A DNA stretch of 17,860 nucleotides from Clostridia bacterium (lineage in GTDB: Bacteria > Bacillota > Clostridia > Christensenellales > CAG-138). This document shows, piece by piece, positions 6,227-13,346 of this stretch. Made by a program: the position numbers and the translations under genes. The notes under the pieces were generated by a model. The model was not told the origin of the DNA. It did not search any database and worked only from the letters and a program-made list of their open reading frames with translations. Location of the stretch: positions 1 to 17,860 of the forward strand of contig JAEDCW010000042.1 in assembly GCA_016293975.1 (NCBI GenBank), given 5' to 3'. Within the stretch, counting starts at the first letter, position 1; each line of letters begins with the position of its first letter.

Positions 6227-7564
6227 ATGGGTAGCGCGAAATCGATTTGGGAGGGTGCTCTTACTCTTATCAGGCCAAAAATAACGGACATAAGCCTCAG
6301 CCAGTGGTTTTTGCCGATCGAGCCTGTAACGGTAAAGGACGATATGCTCGTACTGCAGGTGAAGTCCGAGCTTCATAAGAACACTATACTCTCACAGTAC
6401 ATGGGCACACTCACAGATTGCGTAAACCTCTGCGCAGGGAGACCGCTCACAATACGCTTAATAGAAGAGTCCGAGCGCGACCGCTACGAAAGCACGGGCG
6501 AGACAGCTGCATCCTCTTCATCAAGGGCGGGCTTTATCCACAACCCCAAATACACATTTGAAACGTTCGTCATAGGCGAGAGCAACCGCTTTGCATATGC
6601 CGCATCCCAAGCCGTAGCCAACAGCCCTGCGACTGCCTACAATCCCCTATTCCTCTACGGCGGCGTAGGACTCGGCAAGACGCACCTCATGCACGCCATA
6701 GGCTGCACGATACTTCAGAACAATCCGCGTGCAAAGGTCATTTACACCACGACGGAGAATTTCACGAATGAGCTCATCAAAGCCATTCAAGGCGGCAACA
6801 GCGTACAGTATGCCGCGGAATTTAGGGAAAAGTACCGCAGTGTCGACGTACTTATGATAGACGATATTCAGTTCCTCTCGAAGAAAGAGGGTACTCAGAA
6901 CGAGTTCTTCCACACTTTCAACGAGCTTAAGGACAACGGCAAGCAGATAATTATCACGTCGGACAAGCATCCCCGTGAGATACCCATGCTCGAGGAGCGC
7001 CTGCGCACTCGCTTTGAGTGGGGACTCGTTGCGGACATTCAGCCGCCGGACATTGAGACCAAAATCGCCATACTCAACCGTAAAGCCGAGCAAGAGGGAA
7101 TAAGGCTCAGCAGCTCCGTAATGGCGTTTATCGCGGACAAGGCCGGTTCAAATATCCGTGAGCTCGAGGGTGCGCTCAACAAGCTCGTCGCTTACTCTAC
7201 CCTCCATCAGCTCCCCATAGACGTGAATCTCGCCGAGCGTGCGCTGAAAGACACCGTTTCAGTCTCCACGAGAAAAATAATTCGCGCCGCGGACATAATG
7301 CAAGTGGTTTGCGACTTCTACAACGTCACGCCTGCCGACCTTTGCTCGCCCAAGCGCGATGCGGCTATAGTTATGCCGCGTCAGGTTGCCATATACCTCG
7401 TTCGCGAGATTACCAACATGACGCTCAACGACATAAGCTCCGAGTTTGGCGGCCGCCACCACACGTCGATCATGCACGCGATAAACAAGGTTAAGAGCTC
7501 TATGCAGACGGACGTCACTCTCAAGAACATCATTAACGACCTCAAATCACGCTGTATGCAATAG
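6227..7564 (+). CDS. dnaA: Chromosomal replication initiator protein DnaA
   Basis: DnaA (445 aa) binds DnaA boxes, forms an ATP-dependent filament and melts the origin. Domain I is residues 1-85. Domain II is a short linker rich in Ser and Glu (about 86-105). Domain III (AAA+) has Walker A G-G-V-G-L-G-K-T at 145-152 and Walker B L-M-I-D-D-I-Q at 209-215. Domain IV ends in the DNA-binding helix-turn-helix. The signature there reads G-G-R-H-H-T-S-I-M-H-A (408-418), whereas most DnaA proteins have R-D-H-T-T: the aspartate is replaced by H411 and the second Thr by S414. AAAGGA lies 8 nt before ATG 6227; the ATG at 6222 is out of frame. A perfect DnaA box (6534-6542) lies inside the gene. dnaN does not follow, unlike in most Bacillota. 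Confidence 0.97.
   Translation: MGSAKSIWEGALTLIRPKITDISLSQWFLPIEPVTVKDDMLVLQVKSELHKNTILSQYMGTLTDCVNLCAGRPLTIRLIEESERDRYESTGETAASSSSRAGFIHNPKYTFETFVIGESNRFAYAASQAVANSPATAYNPLFLYGGVGLGKTHLMHAIGCTILQNNPRAKVIYTTTENFTNELIKAIQGGNSVQYAAEFREKYRSVDVLMIDDIQFLSKKEGTQNEFFHTFNELKDNGKQIIITSDKHPREIPMLEERLRTRFEWGLVADIQPPDIETKIAILNRKAEQEGIRLSSSVMAFIADKAGSNIRELEGALNKLVAYSTLHQLPIDVNLAERALKDTVSVSTRKIIRAADIMQVVCDFYNVTPADLCSPKRDAAIVMPRQVAIYLVREITNMTLNDISSEFGGRHHTSIMHAINKVKSSMQTDVTLKNIINDLKSRCMQ
6534..6542 (+). other. Perfect DnaA box inside dnaA
   Basis: TTATCCACA encodes part of Phe-Ile-His at the start of the AAA+ region, where the family usually has a Leu-Asn-Pro-type segment. It is in the opposite orientation to the two boxes upstream of the gene. 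Confidence 0.5.
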
Positions 7565-7581
7565 GCTTGGGGGAGAGCCTC

Positions 7582-7624
7582 GGGGACTCCCCTCGACCCC
7601 TGTAAGGAGCCTTGCCCCTTGACC
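7582..7624 (+). repeat. Two copies of the GC-rich intergenic repeat
   Basis: The first copy is GGGGACT then CCCCTCGACCCC (7582-7600). The second is AAGGAGCCTT then GCCCCTTGACC (7604-7624). They start just after the dnaA stop and match the family at 2711 (minus) and 17714-17795. Confidence 0.6.
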
Positions 7625-7713
7625 ACGGCAGGGACTCTTGGCCGAACTACCGCCTGCACCAGTACGGACGTGGGTGAGGGTTGGAGATTAAAAATTAGAT
7701 TAGAACGTGAACG

Positions 7714-7758
7714 AAACCCTTGCGAACGGATGCTTCACATCCACTCAGGGTTTTTTTT
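7714..7758 (+). terminator. Rho-independent terminator of dnaA
   Basis: AAACCCT (7714-7720) pairs with AGGGTTT (7747-7753). Inside, GGATG (7728-7732) pairs with CATCC (7738-7742) around CTTCA. A run of eight T (7751-7758) follows. It is about 150 nt after the dnaA stop. Confidence 0.8.
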
Positions 7759-7871
7759 ATACGGATGATACTTTGCGGCTTGTTCGGATGTCAGAGATAA
7801 AAGAAAGCTTACAGAACGTGGCGTTTCTCGGTGGCAGCTTTGGAACGGTTGCTCCGCGCCGGCACAGGGGG

Positions 7872-7897
7872 ATGGGTGGGTCGGAGAAGTGAGCGGT
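7872..7897 (-). repeat. Dispersed 26-nt repeat, copy 4
   Basis: On the minus strand it reads ACCGCTCACTT, CTCCGA, CCCACCCAT. Same length as copies 2 and 3 but reversed and more than 5 kb away, so this is a dispersed and not merely tandem repeat. Confidence 0.65.
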
Positions 7898-8035
7898 TGG
7901 GGTTAGGCGCACAAACTCCCATCGATCAACGCCCCTCCGCATTGCCCCTCCGCCCCTTTCCATCCATAAAACACTTCACCCGCGCAAGCTGCCACGCGAA
8001 CAGTCCCAAGACGCAACTTGCCCAAAACCACACAT

Positions 8036-8064
8036 AAAAAGACGATGTGGATTTCTCCACACCG
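8036..8064 (-). terminator. Terminator of groES-groEL
   Basis: Read on the minus strand, TGTGGA (complement of 8056-8061) pairs with TCCACA (complement of 8046-8051) around GAAA. After one mismatched pair a CG/CG closes the base, and TCTTTTT (complement of 8036-8042) follows. It lies about 40 nt after the groEL stop. Confidence 0.75.
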
Positions 8065-8103
8065 CCTTGAGTTTTAATTTGTGCGCTATTTGCACCTGAT
8101 TAA

Positions 8104-9726
8104 TTAATACATTCCTCCGGGGGCGCCCATGGGAGCTGCGGGTTCGGGTGCGGGGATATCGCACACGAGGCTCTCTGTGGTGAGTGCGAGTGCCGCTATC
8201 GAAGCGGCGTTCTGCAGTGCGCTTCTCGTTACCTTTGTAGGATCGATAATGCCCATGTCTGCCATCATGCCGTAAACGTCGTTCCTTGCGTCGAAGCCGT
8301 AACCGGGCTTATTTACCTCACGGACCTTAGATACGATTACGCTGCCCTCGAGACCTGCATTGTAAGCGATCTGACGGAGCGGCTCTTCCATTGCACGCAG
8401 CACGATTTCGATACCTGTGCGGACATCGCCTTCGTTTTCGGCCGCAATGTGGCGGATTGCGTCACAGGCATTGAGCAGTGCGATACCGCCGCCGGGGACT
8501 ATGCCCTCTTCTACTGCCGCGCTAGTCGCCGCGAGGGCGTCCTCGATGCGCATCTTGGCTTCTTTCATCTCAACTTCGGTAGCCGCGCCTACTGCGATAA
8601 CGGCTACGCCGCCGGACAGCTTTGCGAGCCTCTCCTGGAGCTTTTCACGGTCGTATTCCTGAGTTGTCTCGGCAATCTGTGTACGGATCGCGGAAATGCG
8701 GTTCTTGATCTCTTCGCTGTCGCCTGCTCCCTCGACTATAGTGGTGTTGTCCTTATCGATCTTGACCTGACGAGCTGAACCGAGGTCCTTGAGCGTTGCA
8801 TCCTTGAGCTCCATGCCCAAGTCTGAAGAAATTACCGTTGCGCCTGTGAGCACTGCGATATCCTGGAGCATTGCCTTGCGCCTGTCGCCGAATGCGGGTG
8901 CCTTGACCGCCACGCATGTGAACGTACCGCGAAGCTTATTGACTACCAATGTCGCGAGGCACTCGGCGTCATAGTCCTCAGCAATTATGAGGAGCTTCTT
9001 GCCCTGTTGTGCAATGGGCTCGAGGACGGGGAGTATCTCCTGGATGCTGCCGATTTTTTTGTCTGTGATGAGTATCACGGGGTTGTCGAGCACGGCTTCC
9101 ATCTTATCGGTGTCGGTTACCATGTAAGCGGAGCAATAACCGCGGTCAAACTGCATACCTTCGACGAATTTGAGCGTTGTCTCGGTGGTTTTGGATTCTT
9201 CAACGGTAATAACGCCGTCCTTGCCGACTTCCTTCATGGCGTCGGAAATCCTCTTACCGATACTCTCGTCGCCTGCGGAAACAGAAGCGACCTGAGCGAT
9301 GGACTGTTCGCTCTCTATCGGACGGCTCATGCCCTTGAGTGCTTCGACAGCCGCATCAACGGCCCTTTCGATACCGCGCTTGATGCCCATGGGGTTTGCG
9401 CCTGCGGCCACGTTTCTCAAGCCCTCGTGTACGATTGCCTGAGCGAGCAATGTCGCCGTGGTCGTACCGTCGCCGGCAACGTCATTCGTCTTTGTCGCGA
9501 CTTCCTTGACGAGCTGAGCACCCATATTCTCAAATGGATCTTCGAGCTCGATTTCCTTTGCGATGGTTACGCCGTCGTTGGTGATTAACGGTGCGCCGAA
9601 CTTCTTATCGAGCACGACGTTTCTGCCCTTCGGGCCAAGTGTAATCTTAACGGTATTTGCGAGTGTGTTTAGACCTGTTTCAAGCGCTTTTCTTGCGTCC
9701 TCGCCGAATTTAATCTGCTTTGCCAT
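8104..9726 (-). CDS. groEL: Chaperonin GroEL (Hsp60)
   Basis: The 540-aa ATP-dependent group I chaperonin subunit; two heptameric rings with GroES fold proteins in the cytoplasm. The equatorial domain has G-D-G-T-T-T at 85-90 (D86 being the ATPase aspartate), and R-I-E-D-A-L before the V-P-G-G-G hinge carries the second catalytic aspartate. The apical domain runs from about 190 to 375. The tail is Pro/Ala/Met/Gly-rich and ends G-G-M-Y, not the common repeated GGM ending in Met. AAGGAGG precedes ATG at 9726. It lies 12 nt after groES. Isoleucine is mostly ATC or ATT here, unlike the ATA-rich neighbours, as expected of a highly expressed gene. Confidence 0.98.
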   Translation of the reverse strand: MAKQIKFGEDARKALETGLNTLANTVKITLGPKGRNVVLDKKFGAPLITNDGVTIAKEIELEDPFENMGAQLVKEVATKTNDVAGDGTTTATLLAQAIVHEGLRNVAAGANPMGIKRGIERAVDAAVEALKGMSRPIESEQSIAQVASVSAGDESIGKRISDAMKEVGKDGVITVEESKTTETTLKFVEGMQFDRGYCSAYMVTDTDKMEAVLDNPVILITDKKIGSIQEILPVLEPIAQQGKKLLIIAEDYDAECLATLVVNKLRGTFTCVAVKAPAFGDRRKAMLQDIAVLTGATVISSDLGMELKDATLKDLGSARQVKIDKDNTTIVEGAGDSEEIKNRISAIRTQIAETTQEYDREKLQERLAKLSGGVAVIAVGAATEVEMKEAKMRIEDALAATSAAVEEGIVPGGGIALLNACDAIRHIAAENEGDVRTGIEIVLRAMEEPLRQIAYNAGLEGSVIVSKVREVNKPGYGFDARNDVYGMMADMGIIDPTKVTRSALQNAASIAALALTTESLVCDIPAPEPAAPMGAPGGMY

Positions 9727-9738
9727 ATATATGCCTCC

Positions 9739-10023
9739 TTACTCAACTACTGCCATTATATCGCTCTGACGAACTACCGTGTATTCGACGCCGTCGAGCT
9801 TTATTTCCGCGCCGCCGTAACGGGGGCACATTACTTTGTCACCTACGTTCACATACATGGTGATTTCCTTGCCGTCTACCATGCCGCCGGGACCTACCGC
9901 CATAACTTCGGCGATCTGGGGTTTTTCCTTTGTGGCGCTGGTGAGTATAATACCGCCTGCCGTGGTCTCCTCGGCTTCGATCTTCTTTAGAACTACTCTG
10001 TCAGCCAATGGTCTGAGCTTCAT
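9739..10023 (-). CDS. groES: Co-chaperonin GroES (Hsp10)
   Basis: The 94-aa co-chaperonin that caps the GroEL cavity. It starts M-K-L-R-P-L-A-D-R-V-V, typical of the family. The mobile loop E-E-T-T-A-G-G-I-I-L (18-27) contacts GroEL, and G-D-K-V-M-C-P-R-Y-G-G (about 61-71) is the conserved strand and turn. AAGGAGGA lies before the ATG at 10023. First gene of the operon; its transcription is controlled by the CIRCE element directly upstream. Confidence 0.98.
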   Translation of the reverse strand: MKLRPLADRVVLKKIEAEETTAGGIILTSATKEKPQIAEVMAVGPGGMVDGKEITMYVNVGDKVMCPRYGGAEIKLDGVEYTVVRQSDIMAVVE

Positions 10024-10060
10024 ATTAAACTAATCCTCCTTGAAGAGTTTATTTTTTGAT

Positions 10061-10087
10061 TTAGCACTCATTCCGTTCGAGTGCTAA
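10061..10087 (-). promoter_or_regulatory. CIRCE operator (HrcA binding site)
   Basis: A perfect inverted repeat TTAGCACTC, 9-nt spacer, GAGTGCTAA. This is the HrcA heat-shock operator. It begins at the predicted transcription start of groES-groEL, so bound HrcA would block initiation. hrcA is not in the window. Confidence 0.97.
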
Positions 10088-10094
10088 CAAGCAT

Positions 10095-10123
10095 ATAATA
10101 GTCCACCGCCCCTTTATTGTCAA
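10095..10123 (-). promoter_or_regulatory. Promoter of groES-groEL
   Basis: On the minus strand a perfect -35 TTGACA (complement of 10118-10123) and -10 TATTAT (complement of 10095-10100) are 17 nt apart. The start would be near 10088, at the edge of the CIRCE element. This is a housekeeping-type promoter. Confidence 0.85.
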
Positions 10124-10159
10124 CGGTTTTGTCTAAAAAAAACCAAATGTCACATTAGT

Positions 10160-10187
10160 TTTACAATCTCATCAAATACAGTATAAT
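10160..10187 (+). promoter_or_regulatory. Promoter of the dCMP deaminase operon
   Basis: -35 TTTACA (10160-10165) and -10 TATAAT (10182-10187), 16 nt apart. It diverges from the groES promoter, the two -35 elements being about 40 nt apart. The leader is short, with GGAGG at 10198-10202. Confidence 0.65.
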
Positions 10188-10209
10188 AGGGTAAATCGGA
10201 GGTGTTCTT

Positions 10210-10659
10210 ATGCAAAATAAATGGGACGACAGGTTCATGGAAATGGCAAGGACAATAGCGAATTGGTCCTCATGCTATCAACCCAACAGAAAGATAGGCG
10301 CCGTCATAGTAAAGGACAAGCGCATACTGACGACCGGATATAACGGAGCGCCGTCCGGTGTAAAGAGCTGTGTCGAAAGGGGCGAATGTCTAAGGCGCAA
10401 GCTCAACATACCCTCGGGGACGAAGCACGAATTGTGCTACGCGATACACGCCGAGCAGAACGCCATAATACAGGCGGCGAGAATGGGCGTGGAAATAGAG
10501 GGCTCGACAATATACTGCACTCATCAGCCCTGTGTGATATGCGCAAAGATGATAGTAAACGCGGGAATAAGCAGAGTCGTCTACGGGGAGGGCTACCCGG
10601 ACGAGTTTGCGCTCGAAATGTTCAAACTTGCGGGAGTTGAATTGGTTAAATATGAATGA
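10210..10659 (+). CDS. dCMP deaminase (deoxycytidylate deaminase family)
   Basis: A 149-aa zinc-dependent cytidine/deoxycytidylate deaminase-family protein, likely converting dCMP to dUMP and so feeding thymidylate synthesis. The zinc site is H-A-E (80-82, with E82 as the proton shuttle) and P-C-V-I-C (107-111). G-Y-N-G-A-P-S-G at 43-50 is the substrate-binding signature of dCMP deaminases, and C54/C60 with H73 could hold the second, structural zinc known from the phage T4 enzyme. It resembles ComEB-type proteins in length. ATG 10210 sits 7 nt after GGAGG. Its last 8 nt overlap the next gene. A cytidine- or riboflavin-type deaminase is less likely given the G-Y-N-G motif. Confidence 0.9.
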   Translation: MQNKWDDRFMEMARTIANWSSCYQPNRKIGAVIVKDKRILTTGYNGAPSGVKSCVERGECLRRKLNIPSGTKHELCYAIHAEQNAIIQAARMGVEIEGSTIYCTHQPCVICAKMIVNAGISRVVYGEGYPDEFALEMFKLAGVELVKYE

Positions 10660-11773
10660 AACAAAAAAATATGATATAGCGGTAGTCGGGGCAGGGCCTG
10701 CGGGCGCTCTCCTCTGCTCGCTTTTGTCCAAAAACTACAGCGTGATAGTGTTTGACCGTCAGGGTGAGGGAAGTGATTTTGAGAAGCCCTGCGGAGGTCT
10801 TTTGTCCGAGGCGGCGCAGGAGGCGTTTGCAAAGCTGTCAATAAATATTCCCGAGGAAATACTGACCACGCCGCAGATTTACTCTGTGCGGACGCTAGAC
10901 GTAGAGAGCGGAGACGAGAGAAGCTATTTTAAGGGCTACGTCAACATGGACAGGAACAAGTTCAACGCATTCATGCAGGGGCTTATTCCGCAGGAAGTGA
11001 CCTTCGTTAAAAACTGCCGCGTACTCAATGTCGAGAGGGACACAGAAGGCTTTAAGCTCTCCTACAAGAAAGGCGACGGGAAGCACGACATAGCCTGTAG
11101 GCTTTTGGTGGGGGCGGACGGCGCAAACTCGCTCGTGCGCAGAAAACTGTTTCCCAACCACAGGATAAGGAGCTATACCGCCATACAGCAGTGGTTCATC
11201 GACAAAAATCCCGCGCCATTCTACTCGGCGATATTCGACCCCGTAACGAGCGGGGCGTGCTCATGGACAATACACAAAAACGGCTATTTCATATTTGGAG
11301 GGGCGTTTGAACACGATTCCTCTCGCGACCGCTTTGAGGCGCAGAAAAAGCGGCTGAACGACCGCTTTGGCATACGATTCGGAGAGCCTGTTAAGACCGA
11401 GGCGTGCATTGTGCTCCGTCCCCGCTCTTCGAGAGAGGTGCTTTGCGGTGAAAACGGGTGCTTCCTAATAGGCGAGGCGGCAGGCTATATAAGCCCAAGC
11501 TCTTTCGAGGGCATATCGTTTGCGCTCTACTCGGCGAACGCGCTCGCGAATGCGGCAAATGCCGTTAACGAGCTGATAACGCTCACACCCTCCCCCGTGC
11601 TCCGTGCGCAAGCCAAGGAACGCATAATGCGCGACTATGTTTCGGGTACGGCTTTCCTGCGCAGGAAGATAGACGCGCGCGTAGTAAAGGGGTATTTTAT
11701 GTTCACGCCTGCACTCCGCAGGGTCGCGTTGAAATCCGGGCTTATGGGCTTAAAGAAAGAGCGGAAAAAATAG
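10652..11773 (+). CDS. FAD-dependent oxidoreductase, geranylgeranyl-reductase-like
   Basis: A 373-aa flavoprotein. The N-terminal G-A-G-P-A-G (13-18) is the FAD-binding Rossmann motif, followed by E-K-P-C-G-G-L-L (44-51), the conserved cysteine-glycine motif of the geranylgeranyl reductase group. G-A-D-G-A-N-S is at 154-160, and G-E-A-A-G (274-278) stands where most flavoproteins have G-D-A-A-G. There is no membrane segment. Family members saturate isoprenoid chains or act on unknown substrates; the substrate here cannot be told from sequence. The start ATG 10652 overlaps the deaminase stop by 8 nt; the nearest Shine-Dalgarno-like GGGAG is about 15 nt away, so translation probably depends on coupling. 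TTG 10637 and 10607 are weaker choices. The link to dCMP deaminase is unexplained. Confidence 0.8.
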   Translation: MNETKKYDIAVVGAGPAGALLCSLLSKNYSVIVFDRQGEGSDFEKPCGGLLSEAAQEAFAKLSINIPEEILTTPQIYSVRTLDVESGDERSYFKGYVNMDRNKFNAFMQGLIPQEVTFVKNCRVLNVERDTEGFKLSYKKGDGKHDIACRLLVGADGANSLVRRKLFPNHRIRSYTAIQQWFIDKNPAPFYSAIFDPVTSGACSWTIHKNGYFIFGGAFEHDSSRDRFEAQKKRLNDRFGIRFGEPVKTEACIVLRPRSSREVLCGENGCFLIGEAAGYISPSSFEGISFALYSANALANAANAVNELITLTPSPVLRAQAKERIMRDYVSGTAFLRRKIDARVVKGYFMFTPALRRVALKSGLMGLKKERKK

Positions 11774-11833
11774 CGAGCGCTGTATCACGACCACACAGAA
11801 GCATTGCGGAGGCATGCAAAAAGAGCATAAAAC

Positions 11834-11869
11834 AAATCCGTGGCACATATGGTCACGGATTTTGCTTTG
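11834..11869. terminator. Bidirectional terminator
   Basis: A perfect 9-bp stem, AAATCCGTG (11834-11842) with CACGGATTT (11854-11862), around an 11-nt loop. TTTGCTTTG follows on the plus strand and GTTTTATG on the minus strand. It lies between two convergent genes and can serve both. Confidence 0.8.
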
Positions 11870-11936
11870 TATCGTCAAAGTGAATCGGCAATTCGGCGCA
11901 AACTCAAATTCGAGCGCACGCCGGGATAAATCCTGC

Positions 11937-13337
11937 TTACCACTCCGCCGTCATAACGCCGCTGTCGAGCTTTATCCTCCTGTCCGCCTGAGAAGCGATG
12001 TCCGTGTCGTGAGTGACTATCATAATCGTCTGGTTGAAGCGGTGCGCAAGGTCACGCAGGAGGCGTATGACCTCGTCGCCGGTTTTTGGGTCGAGGTTCC
12101 CCGTAGGCTCGTCGGCAAGCACTATCGCAGGCTTTGCCGCAAGCGCGCGCGCTATGGCGACCCTCTGCTGTTCGCCGCCGGACAGCTCCGAGGGATAGCT
12201 CATAAGCTTTGCATCGATCTTTAACGTATGCACGAGCCTGTCTATATAGTCGGAATCGACAGGAGTACTCACTATGTCGAGCGGCATAGTGATGTTCTCA
12301 TAAACCGTGTGCTCGGGAAGCAGGTTGCAGGACTGGAAAACAAAGCCTATCCTCTCGCGCCTTATGCGAGAAAGCTCTGATTCGCTCTGTTCAAACAAAC
12401 TCTTGTTTTCGAGCATGACTGTGCCCGATGTGGGCTTATCGAGCGCACCCAGCAAATGCATGAGCGTGGACTTGCCGGAGCCGCTTCTGCCGATTATCGC
12501 GCAGTATTCGCCTCGGCGGACAGAAAACGAGCAGGACTTTAACGCCTGTACCTCGTTTGTGCGGCCCTTGTTGTAGGTTTTTGAAAGCTCCATGCACACG
12601 AGCACATCTTCGGGCTCTCCCCTCTCCTGCACCCATGCATCTTCTTCCTCTTCTTCCTGCGCATCGTACTCTATGTGTCCGGCGTCAAGCTTTATAATCC
12701 TGTCCGCGAGCGCGGCTATCTGCATATCGTGCGTGACGAGTATAACCGTCTGCCTGAGCTCTGCGGAAAGCTCCTTGAGCAATCTCAACACCTCGTCGCC
12801 CGTCTTTGGGTCTAAGTTTCCGGTGGGCTCGTCGGCAAGCACTATTGTGGGCTTTGTTACCAGCGCACGAGCTATGGCGACCCTCTGCTGTTCGCCGCCG
12901 GACAGCTGTGACGGATAGCGGGAGAGCTTATCGTCAATTCCGAGCGCCTTGACAATTTTACTTAGATGCTCGCGGTCGGGCTTTTCGTGGTCAAGCGTAA
13001 GCGGCATGACAATGTTTTCATACACGGTGTGCTCTGAAAGCAGGTTGAACGCCTGGAAAACGAAGCCTATCTTCTTTCGCCTGAGAGTCGCAAGTTCGCT
13101 GTCGCTCATGTCAAACAGCGAGCAGTTGTCGATTATTACTTGGCCGGATGTCGGCCTGTCGAGTCCGCCGAGTATGTGCATGAGCGTGGATTTGCCCGAG
13201 CCGCTCCTGCCGACTATAGCATAAAAGCGTCCTGCCCTTAAATCCAAGTCGCTCTTTACAAGCGCATGGGTCTCAAGAAGCGTACCGGGGTTGTAGATTT
13301 TCTCTATGCCTCTGCATGAAAGTGCAATCCTTCTCAT
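11937..13337 (-). CDS. ABC transporter ATPase with two fused MacB/LolD-type NBDs
   Basis: A 466-aa protein of two complete nucleotide-binding domains. NBD1: Walker A G-R-S-G-S-G-K-S-T 43-51, Q-loop Q95, L-S-G-G-E-Q-Q 145-151, Walker B with E170, H-loop H203. NBD2 repeats all of these exactly 240 residues later (283-291, Q335, 385-391, E410, H443). An acidic linker with six glutamates in a row region joins them (about 225-245). Both halves keep all catalytic residues, so both should hydrolyse ATP. The domains are closest to the MacB/LolD/FtsE group, which normally works as homodimers of single NBDs. The gene starts 9 nt after the permease stop with GGAGG in the gap. I infer that it powers the permease for export or substrate extraction at the membrane. 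Confidence 0.92.
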   Translation of the reverse strand: MRRIALSCRGIEKIYNPGTLLETHALVKSDLDLRAGRFYAIVGRSGSGKSTLMHILGGLDRPTSGQVIIDNCSLFDMSDSELATLRRKKIGFVFQAFNLLSEHTVYENIVMPLTLDHEKPDREHLSKIVKALGIDDKLSRYPSQLSGGEQQRVAIARALVTKPTIVLADEPTGNLDPKTGDEVLRLLKELSAELRQTVILVTHDMQIAALADRIIKLDAGHIEYDAQEEEEEDAWVQERGEPEDVLVCMELSKTYNKGRTNEVQALKSCSFSVRRGEYCAIIGRSGSGKSTLMHLLGALDKPTSGTVMLENKSLFEQSESELSRIRRERIGFVFQSCNLLPEHTVYENITMPLDIVSTPVDSDYIDRLVHTLKIDAKLMSYPSELSGGEQQRVAIARALAAKPAIVLADEPTGNLDPKTGDEVIRLLRDLAHRFNQTIMIVTHDTDIASQADRRIKLDSGVMTAEW

Positions 13338-13346
13338 ATGGCCTCC

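Larger units (their letters stand above)
7565..8035. other. Gene-free stretch between dnaA and groEL
   Basis: It holds the GC-rich repeats (7582-7624), the dnaA terminator (7714-7758) and a minus-strand copy of the 26-nt repeat (7872-7897). No open frame has a ribosome binding site or known domain, and no dnaN fragment is visible. Confidence 0.6.

Noticed and set aside
7707..7892. Small open frame after dnaA starting GTG
   Set aside because: It runs through the dnaA terminator hairpin and its T-run and into the 26-nt repeat, with no ribosome binding site.
9007..9588. Plus-strand open frame of 193 codons opposite groEL
   Set aside because: Antisense open frames are common opposite groEL, and nothing else supports this one.
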